From Chloroflexota bacterium (GTDB taxonomy: Bacteria > Chloroflexota > Anaerolineae > Caldilineales > Caldilineaceae): a stretch of DNA of 16,117 nt. The DNA lies in assembly GCA_003577005.1 (NCBI GenBank), contig QEUW01000142.1, forward strand, positions 1-16,117. The letters run 5' to 3'. The position numbers and the translations under genes were made by a program. How positions within the stretch are numbered: the first letter of the stretch is position 1; each line of letters starts with the position of its first letter. This document shows positions 6,884 to 12,198 of the stretch, in pieces. The notes beneath the pieces were generated by a model, which saw nothing but the letters and a program-made list of their open reading frames with translations, searched no databases and was not told the DNA's origin.

Positions 6884-7996
6884 ATGCTCATCGGGCTGCC
6901 CAAGGAACTCAAGGAAAGCGAAAACCGCGTGGGGTTGACGCCGGGGGCGGTGAAGGCGTTGGTGACGCGCGGCCACCGTGTGCTGGTACAGGCCGGCGCC
7001 GGGGAGGGGAGCGCCCTTATCGACGCCGAATACGCGGCGGCCGGCGCCGAGGTCGTCGGCGCCGCTGCCGCGGCCTGGGCAGCAGAGCTGGTGGTTAAGG
7101 TCAAAGAGCCGGTCGAACCGGAGTATCGTTTTCTGCGCGAAGGGCTGATCCTCTTTACCTATCTGCACCTGGCCGCCGACCGGGCCTTGACCGACGCGCT
7201 GCTCGCAAGCGGCATCACCGCCATCGCCTACGAGACGGTGCAGACCGCCGACGGCAAACTGCCGCTGCTCATGCCCATGAGCGAAGTGGCCGGGCGCATG
7301 GCGCCACAGGTGGGTGCGGCCTGTCTGGAGCGGCATAACGGTGGTCGCGGTGTTCTCCTGGGGGGCGTGCCGGGTGTGGCGCCGGCCAACGTGGCGATCC
7401 TCGGCGGCGGCGTGGTGGGGACCAATGCGGCCAAGGTCGCCATGGGCATGGGCGCCCAGGTGACGGTGCTCGATGTCAACCATGACCGGCTGACCTATCT
7501 GGACGATGTCTTTCAGGGCCGTTTGCAGACCCGCACCAGCAACGAATACAACGTCGAACAGGCGGTCTTCAACGCCGACCTGGTCATCGGTGCCGTGCTC
7601 ATTCCCGGCGGGCGGGCGCCCAAGCTGGTGACCAAAAAGATGCTGCCGCTTATGCGCAAGGGCGCGGTGATCGTCGATGTGGCGGTGGATCAAGGCGGCT
7701 GTGTCGAGACGATCAGACCGACGACGCATAAGCATCCGACCTACGTCATCGATGATATTGTCCATTACGGCGTGGCCAATATGCCCGGCGCCGTGCCGCG
7801 CACCAGCACCTTTGCGCTGGTCAACCAGACCATGTCCTACGTGTTGCGGCTTGCCAGCGAGGGGGTCGAGGCCATCCGCAAGAGTGCGCCGCTCCAGCAT
7901 GGCCTCAACGTGCATCAGGGCCAGTTGACCCACGCCGCCGTGGCCGAGGCGTTTGGGTTGGCGTACGAAGATCCGGTAAAATCATTGGCAGGGTAG
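6884..7996 (+). CDS. ald: Alanine dehydrogenase
   Basis: NAD-dependent alanine dehydrogenase, 370 residues (the family's usual length), catalysing L-alanine + NAD + water to pyruvate, ammonia and NADH in the cytoplasm. The N-terminus GLPKELKESENRVGLTP carries substrate-binding R15. VKVKEP holds the pyruvate-binding lysine (K74), FTYLHLA the catalytic histidine (H95), GGGVVGTNAA (173-182) is the Rossmann dinucleotide loop, VDVAVDQGG has the catalytic aspartate (D268), and NMPGAVPRTST (298-308) is the family signature. AGGAGA lies 5 nt before the ATG. It is transcribed away from the small membrane gene and has its own candidate promoter. The next gene starts 46 bp downstream but differs in base composition, so co-transcription would be by read-through. 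Confidence 0.97.
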   Translation: MLIGLPKELKESENRVGLTPGAVKALVTRGHRVLVQAGAGEGSALIDAEYAAAGAEVVGAAAAAWAAELVVKVKEPVEPEYRFLREGLILFTYLHLAADRALTDALLASGITAIAYETVQTADGKLPLLMPMSEVAGRMAPQVGAACLERHNGGRGVLLGGVPGVAPANVAILGGGVVGTNAAKVAMGMGAQVTVLDVNHDRLTYLDDVFQGRLQTRTSNEYNVEQAVFNADLVIGAVLIPGGRAPKLVTKKMLPLMRKGAVIVDVAVDQGGCVETIRPTTHKHPTYVIDDIVHYGVANMPGAVPRTSTFALVNQTMSYVLRLASEGVEAIRKSAPLQHGLNVHQGQLTHAAVAEAFGLAYEDPVKSLAG

Positions 7997-8030
7997 CGCG
8001 CAAATGGTAGCGAACATAGGCTGGTGTGAT

Positions 8031-8041
8031 CGGAGGCTCCG
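8031..8041 (+). promoter_or_regulatory. Palindrome CGGAGGCTCCG over the RBS of the RHH-like gene
   Basis: The 11-bp odd palindrome contains the Shine-Dalgarno GGAGG (8032-8036) and ends directly at the ATG (8042). Proteins with a ribbon-helix-helix start often bind short palindromes before their own gene, so this could be an autoregulatory operator, or the symmetry may be a by-product of a strong ribosome binding site. Confidence 0.35.
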
Positions 8042-8461
8042 ATGACTGTACAATCAGTGACTATCGAACTGCCCCAAAATGTATACGAACAAATTCAGCA
8101 GGCAGCACAAAAAAGGCAACGTCCACTTCATCAACTCTTGGTGGAAGCCGTCACAGCCGTTGCGCCAGTGATCGGCACGGCGTCGGCGTCTCTGCGTTCA
8201 GCCCTGGCGCAGATGGCCTATCTAAATGATGCTGCACTCTGGCAGGCAGCTCGCACTACTATCCCTACTCACCAACAGGAGCGCCTTGAATTTTTGCACC
8301 AGAAAGCGCAAAAGGAAGGCTTGACTCCAGAAGAAGAAGAAGAAGAAGAAGCATTGCTCAGGCTCTATCGTGAGACCCTGTTGGTGCGTGCGCAGGCTGC
8401 CGTTTTACTGGCGCAACGCAACTATGATGTGTCGGACCCTGCGCAATTTCAGATACCTTGA
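8042..8461 (+). CDS. Ribbon-helix-helix-like small protein, putative partner of the HNH nuclease
   Basis: 139-residue cytoplasmic protein without a firm family name. The N-terminus has the shape of a ribbon-helix-helix (CopG/MetJ-like) DNA-binding unit: a beta strand SVTIELP (5-11), helix NVYEQIQQAAQKR, turn RPLHQ, helix LLVEAVTAV. The C-terminal half is helical and charged, includes seven glutamates in a row (about 97-103) from a GAA repeat, then LLRLYRETLLVRAQAAVLLAQR. I know similar proteins from cyanobacteria and Chloroflexota with the same ending, usually next to an HNH gene, as here (15 bp gap to the chosen HNH start). That pairing suggests an antitoxin or regulator of the nuclease; this is an inference. 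GGAGG 5 nt before the ATG is a strong RBS. Codon use is visibly more AT-rich than in ald and hisS. Confidence 0.8.
   Translation: MTVQSVTIELPQNVYEQIQQAAQKRQRPLHQLLVEAVTAVAPVIGTASASLRSALAQMAYLNDAALWQAARTTIPTHQQERLEFLHQKAQKEGLTPEEEEEEEALLRLYRETLLVRAQAAVLLAQRNYDVSDPAQFQIP
8330..8350 (+). repeat. (GAA)7 microsatellite inside the RHH-like gene
   Basis: Seven perfect GAA units encode seven glutamates. Slippage would change the linker length between the N-terminal domain and the C-terminal helices without shifting the frame. Confidence 0.9.
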
Positions 8462-8475
8462 GCGGCTACCTGTCC

Positions 8476-8904
8476 ATGAGTGTTCGCTACATTTCGCCTA
8501 CGCTGCGCCAAAAGGTTGCTGAATTTGCCAACTATCGTTGCTGCTATTGCCAAACATCTCAACGAATTATTGGGCCATTGCTTGAGATTGATCATATCAT
8601 TCCCGAAGCCCGGGGAGGCAGTTCGCAGGAAGACAATCTAGCGATTGCGTGCCCGATGTGCAATAGCCACAAGTCGGACCGCATCGATGCAATTGACCTA
8701 GACAGCCAGACAGTCGTTCGATTGTTTCACCCAAGGCGTGATCGCTGGAATGAGCATTTCGAGTGGGCCGAGAATGGGGCCGTAATTCGAGGGAAAACGC
8801 CGGTGGGCCGCGCGACCGTGCTTGCCTTACAAATGAATCATCCTGATGTCGTCTCGGTTCGACAAATGTGGGTAACGGTTGGCTGGCATCCGCCCGCCGA
8901 CTAA
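8476..8904 (+). CDS. HNH endonuclease
   Basis: Metal-dependent HNH nuclease of 142 residues. The zinc-binding pairs are C22/C25 (RCCYC) and C59/C62 (CPMCN). The HNH core is EIDHIIPEARGG with D39 and H40, N54 in QEDNLAIAC, and N63/H65 after the second Cys pair; all are intact. The C-terminal half (RLFHPRRDRWNEHFEW, then GKTPVGRATVLALQMN) matches the stand-alone HNH proteins common in cyanobacteria and Chloroflexota, not HNH domains inside restriction subunits or homing enzymes. An in-frame TTG at 8458 overlaps the previous stop; the ATG at 8476 fits family starts (MSVRYISP) better. It follows the RHH-like gene and ends 17 bp before hisS. Cellular target unknown; candidate toxin of a toxin-antitoxin-like pair, or a defence or housekeeping nuclease. 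Confidence 0.88.
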   Translation: MSVRYISPTLRQKVAEFANYRCCYCQTSQRIIGPLLEIDHIIPEARGGSSQEDNLAIACPMCNSHKSDRIDAIDLDSQTVVRLFHPRRDRWNEHFEWAENGAVIRGKTPVGRATVLALQMNHPDVVSVRQMWVTVGWHPPAD

Positions 8905-8909
8905 ATGTT

Positions 8910-8913
8910 GGAG
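8910..8913 (+). promoter_or_regulatory. Ribosome binding site deciding the hisS start
   Basis: GGAG lies 8 nt before the ATG at 8922. A longer frame from 8868 would overlap the end of the HNH gene and add 18 residues unlike HisRS, so 8922 is preferred. Confidence 0.55.
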
Positions 8914-8921
8914 CTTATTCG

Positions 8922-10289
8922 ATGGCCAAAGTCAACACCACCCCTCTCAGCGGGATGCGTGATTTTCTACCAATTGATGTCTTGCGCCGTAATTATGTCA
9001 TTGATGTGGTCGAGCGCGTCTTCCAGCGTTACGGCTTCGAGCCGCTGGAGACGCCTACGATGGAGCGTCTATCGACGCTCTTGGGCAAGTACGGCGAAGA
9101 GGGTGACCAGCTCATCTTCCGCGTGCTCAAGCGGGGCGAAAAGCTGATCGAGGCGCTGCGCGAAGATCCCACCGAAAACAGTGTCAGCGACGCCGGTATG
9201 CGCTATGACCTGACCGTGCCACTGGCGCGCGTCGTGGCCGAATATCGCAGCAAGCTACCGCGCTACTTCAAACGCTACCAGATCCAACCCGTCTACCGCG
9301 CCGACCGGCCCGCCAAAGGGCGATTCCGCGAGTTTCTCCAGTGCGATGTCGATGTGGTCGGTTCTGCCAGCCAGACGGTGGAGGCTGAGGTGCTGGCTGC
9401 CGGCGCAGAGGCCTTGCAAGAATTAGGCTTCCAGGGCGAGAACACCTTCACCCTGCACATCAACCACCGCGGGGTGCTGCGCGGCATGATGGAGGCCGCC
9501 GGCGTGCCTGCGGAACAGGAAAACGAGGCGATGGTTGCCATCGACAAGCTCGACAAGATCGGTCTAGATGGCGTACGCCGGGAGTTGGCGGCGCGCGGAC
9601 TGGCGCCAGAAACGGTGAACACGCTCCTTGACACCATGGCCGCTGTGCCCACAGAAATTGGCGATGTGTTAGCCTGGCTTTCCGATCTGCTGGAAGATTC
9701 TGAGGCTGGCAGCCGCGGTGTAGCCGAACTAAAGGATATTATCCGCTATAGCGCCTATGGCCCTGCCGCCGGCCACCTGAAAATCGATCCCTATCTGGCG
9801 CGCGGTCTGAGCTACTACACCGGTATGATCGCCGAAGTGCATGTGGCCGGCTTTGCCAGCTCGCTGGCTGGCGGTGGCCGCTACGATGACCTGGTCGGCA
9901 TGTTCAGCGGACAGCGCATCCCCGCCTGTGGCTTTAGCCTGGGTTTTGACCGTATCCTCTATGTCATGGAGGAGCGCAACATGTTTCCACCGCGGCTGGC
10001 CGGCCAGCCACAGGTGCTGGTCACCCAGTTTGATGATACGACCGTGGGGGCCAGTTTGCAGCTTGCCCAACAGGTGCGCGCCGCTGGCCTGCGCGCCGAC
10101 CTCTACCCCGACACCGACCGCTATGGCCGCCAGTTCAAGTACGCCGAGGAACGCGGCATCCGCTATGCGCTGCTGCTCAGCCCACGCGAGATCGAGGCGG
10201 GCGTCGTGGCGGTGAAAGACCTTGAAAGCGGCGAGCAGGTGGATGTGCCGGCCGGTGAGGTGGCGGAGTGGCTAAAGCGGCGTGAATAA
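8922..10289 (+). CDS. hisS: Histidyl-tRNA synthetase
   Basis: Class II aminoacyl-tRNA synthetase that charges tRNA-His in the cytoplasm; 455 residues. GMRDFLP (11-17) and ETPTMERLSTLLGKYGEEGD (43-62) form the motif 1 region. RYDLTVPLARVVA (94-106) and RYFKRYQIQPVYRADRPAKG (114-133) are motif 2 with the ATP-binding arginine. LARGLSYYTG (292-301) is the histidine-binding HisA loop (commonly GLDYYTG), GGGRYDDLVGMF (317-328) is conserved, and ACGFSLGFDRI (335-345) is motif 3. The anticodon-binding domain is about 363-455. The KYGEEGDQLIF wording and length resemble the Bacteroidetes/eukaryote-like HisRS branch more than E. coli HisS (424 residues). It lies 17 bp after the HNH gene and may share its transcript. 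Confidence 0.97.
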   Translation: MAKVNTTPLSGMRDFLPIDVLRRNYVIDVVERVFQRYGFEPLETPTMERLSTLLGKYGEEGDQLIFRVLKRGEKLIEALREDPTENSVSDAGMRYDLTVPLARVVAEYRSKLPRYFKRYQIQPVYRADRPAKGRFREFLQCDVDVVGSASQTVEAEVLAAGAEALQELGFQGENTFTLHINHRGVLRGMMEAAGVPAEQENEAMVAIDKLDKIGLDGVRRELAARGLAPETVNTLLDTMAAVPTEIGDVLAWLSDLLEDSEAGSRGVAELKDIIRYSAYGPAAGHLKIDPYLARGLSYYTGMIAEVHVAGFASSLAGGGRYDDLVGMFSGQRIPACGFSLGFDRILYVMEERNMFPPRLAGQPQVLVTQFDDTTVGASLQLAQQVRAAGLRADLYPDTDRYGRQFKYAEERGIRYALLLSPREIEAGVVAVKDLESGEQVDVPAGEVAEWLKRRE

Positions 10290-10292
10290 ACT

Positions 10293-10526
10293 ATGCTGAC
10301 CCGAGAGGTTTGTGCAGGGGATGGGGACTATGATGCGCTGGTGCCAGTGCAGCCGGGGCGGGGCGCGATCCTTCATTTTCAAGTCGAATACGTGCCTGCA
10401 GCGCTAGAGTGTGCCCGCTAGCAGAGCGCAATCGTATTGCTCGAACCTATGCGCACCGAGTAGGACACCGGATCGGCCATGATCGCCGGCCCGGAAGAGA
10501 TCGTCTTGATTTCTACCGTTACGTGA
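10293..10526 (+). pseudogene. Possible decayed gene fragment with two in-frame TAG codons
   Basis: One frame starting at an ATG 3 bp after the hisS stop reads MLTREVCAGDGDYDAL..., stops at TAG 10419-10421, continues in the same frame with QSAIVLLEPMRTE, meets TAG 10461-10463, and goes on DTGSAMIAGPEEIVLISTVT to TGA 10524-10526. The amino acid mix and G/C-rich third positions look protein-like on both sides of the stops. Each TAG is one base from TGG (Trp). No family recognised. It could be a remnant of a small gene or chance open sequence; the first part alone would be a 42-residue ORF. Confidence 0.35.
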
Positions 10527-10561
10527 GTCAATAAACAGCGGTCAACGAGAAAAAATAACTA

Positions 10562-10661
10562 CAGGAACACAGGGCGCACAGAGAAAAACAGAGAGAACAG
10601 AGCGATGGTAGAAAGTTCACTCCGTGTTCTCTGTGAAAACTCAGTGCCCTCTGTGAACCTG
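10562..10661. repeat. Imperfect palindrome, CACAGAG/CTCTGTG family, copy 2
   Basis: The left arm (CAGGAACACAGGGCGCACAG from 10562) folds back on the right arm (ending CCCTCTGTGAACCTG at 10661). The inner stem AGAGAACA (10592-10599) pairs exactly with TGTTCTCT (10625-10632). Sequence and order of the arms match copy 1 at 3037-3168, including GGAACACAG at the left and the CCTGCTK end at the right. This copy lies 40 bp before the aspartokinase start, so it would be in the leader or promoter zone. The rest of the 412-bp gap (10290-10701) holds the possible pseudogene and nothing else I can name. Confidence 0.7.
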
Positions 10662-10701
10662 CTTTACTGCTCAAAACCCAAAATTTTTGTGAGGAATCAT
10701 C

Positions 10702-12159
10702 ATGCTCGTCATGAAATTTGGCGGCACATCCGTCGGTAGCGTAGAAGCATTTTGTGCGGTGGCAAAAATCGTAGGGCAAAAGGTGCAGGAGCAGGCCGCC
10801 ACTGCCCGACTGGGCGTTATCGTCGTCACCAGCGCCATGAGCGGCGTCACCAACCTGCTCATCGACGCCGCGCAGCAATCGGCCCTGGGCCATGAGACCG
10901 CCAGCAAAGAGGCCATCGCCACGCTACGTCGCAAGCATTTGCAAGTGATCGACCACTTTCTGCGCAACGCCTCCGAACGCAGCGCCGCCGAACGGGGCCT
11001 GGAACGGAAGCTGCAAGAACTGGACCGCATCTGCGGGGGCATCAGCGTGTTAGGAGAACTGACCCCGCGCGGGCTGGACCTGGTCAGCGGCCTCGGCGAG
11101 CGGATCAACGCCCCTATCCTCGCCGCGGTCTTGCGCGCTCACGGCATTGCCTCGCAGCCGGTGGACGCGGTAGAGATTGTCGTCACCGACAGCGTCTTTG
11201 GCGGCGCCGACCCGCTCATGGAGCGCACGGAAGAACGTTGCCGCGCCCAGTTGCTGCCCATGATCGAACAGGGGGTGGTGCCGGTGGTAACCGGTTTTGT
11301 GGGCGCCACGGTGGATGGCATCCCCACCACGTTGAGCCGCGGTGGGTCGGATTACTCGGCTGGCATTCTGGGTGCGGTGCTCGATGCGGACGAGATCCAG
11401 ATCTGGACCGATGTCAACGGTGTGATGACCTGTGACCCGCGCATCGTGCCCCATGCCCGCAGCATCCGCCAGTTGAGCTACGAAGAGGTGGCGGAACTGG
11501 CTTACTACGGCGCCAAGGTGCTCCACCCCAAGACGGTCATCCCGGCGCTGCAAAAGCGCATTCCGGTGCGGGTGCTCAACACCTTCGAGCCTGATCACCC
11601 CGGCACGGCCATCGTGGACCGCAGCGACAGTGAGGAACACGGCACAGTCAAAGCGGTAACTGCCATCCGCAGTGTCAACCTGATCACCATCGCCGGTAAA
11701 GGGATGATGGGCATGCCCGGCGTTGCGGCGCGCGCCTTTGGCGCTGTATCGAGTGTGGGCACCAATATCCTCATGATCAGCCAGAGCAGCAGCGAGTTGA
11801 ACATCTGCTTTGTCATCCCCGAACCGGCAGCGCAGAAGACTGTCGCCGCCCTCTATACAGAGTTTGCCCGTGAGGTCGAGCGCGGCGACATCGAGCGCAT
11901 CGACGGCCATGCCCGCGTCGTCATCGTCGCCGTAGTCGGCAGCGGGATGCGCGGCACGCCGGGGTTGGCCGCTGGCGTCTTTGGTGCAGTGGCAAAGCAC
12001 CGCATCAACGTGATTGCCATTGCCCAAGGGTCGAGCGAAGCCAATATCAGTTTTGTGGTCGCAGAAGACGCCGCCGCCACCGCGCTGCGCGCTGTCCACG
12101 ACATGTTCGAACTGGAAAAGCCCACATCCGAACGCTCGTACCAGCGGCAGGCGGGTTAG
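10702..12159 (+). CDS. lysC: Aspartokinase (ThrA-like kinase with two ACT domains)
   Basis: ATP-dependent aspartate kinase, first step of the lysine/threonine/methionine pathway; 485 residues, cytoplasmic. KFGGTSVG (5-12) is the kinase signature; VVTSAMSGVTN (41-51), LSRGGSDYSA (211-220), WTDVNGVMTCDPR (235-247) and SYEEVAELAYYGAKVLHPKT (259-278) complete the active site. The helical stretch at about 95-135 (GISVLGELTPRGLDLVSGLGER) is typical of the ThrA/AKIII kinase branch rather than the shorter alpha/beta type. Two ACT repeats follow (about 323-390 and 404-470), with parallel cores MGMPGVAARAFGAVS and RGTPGLAAGVFGAVA, predicting feedback control by an end-product amino acid. No homoserine dehydrogenase domain is attached. 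GAGGAA lies 6 nt before the ATG. It is convergent with the protease gene, 39 bp away. Confidence 0.95.
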   Translation: MLVMKFGGTSVGSVEAFCAVAKIVGQKVQEQAATARLGVIVVTSAMSGVTNLLIDAAQQSALGHETASKEAIATLRRKHLQVIDHFLRNASERSAAERGLERKLQELDRICGGISVLGELTPRGLDLVSGLGERINAPILAAVLRAHGIASQPVDAVEIVVTDSVFGGADPLMERTEERCRAQLLPMIEQGVVPVVTGFVGATVDGIPTTLSRGGSDYSAGILGAVLDADEIQIWTDVNGVMTCDPRIVPHARSIRQLSYEEVAELAYYGAKVLHPKTVIPALQKRIPVRVLNTFEPDHPGTAIVDRSDSEEHGTVKAVTAIRSVNLITIAGKGMMGMPGVAARAFGAVSSVGTNILMISQSSSELNICFVIPEPAAQKTVAALYTEFAREVERGDIERIDGHARVVIVAVVGSGMRGTPGLAAGVFGAVAKHRINVIAIAQGSSEANISFVVAEDAAATALRAVHDMFELEKPTSERSYQRQAG

Positions 12160-12198
12160 GGGCGCACCGTTGTGCCATCTTGCCCTACACTCGCAGCG

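Noticed and set aside
6869..7933. 354-codon minus-strand ORF opposite ald
   Set aside because: His/Arg/Gly-rich antisense shadow with no RBS; the ald frame has all catalytic residues.
10421..10534. Alternative frame AERNRIARTYAHRVGHRIG... in the hisS-lysC gap
   Set aside because: Arg/His-rich with poor codon pattern; the frame-shifted neighbour is more protein-like, so this is its shadow.
11050..12099. 349-codon minus-strand ORF opposite aspartokinase
   Set aside because: Antisense shadow; composition (His, Asp, Arg, Gly) is typical of the reverse frame of a GC-rich gene.
12160..12198. Possible terminator between the convergent lysC and protease genes
   Set aside because: Only a 4-bp GCAC/GTGC stem and no T-run; too weak to call.
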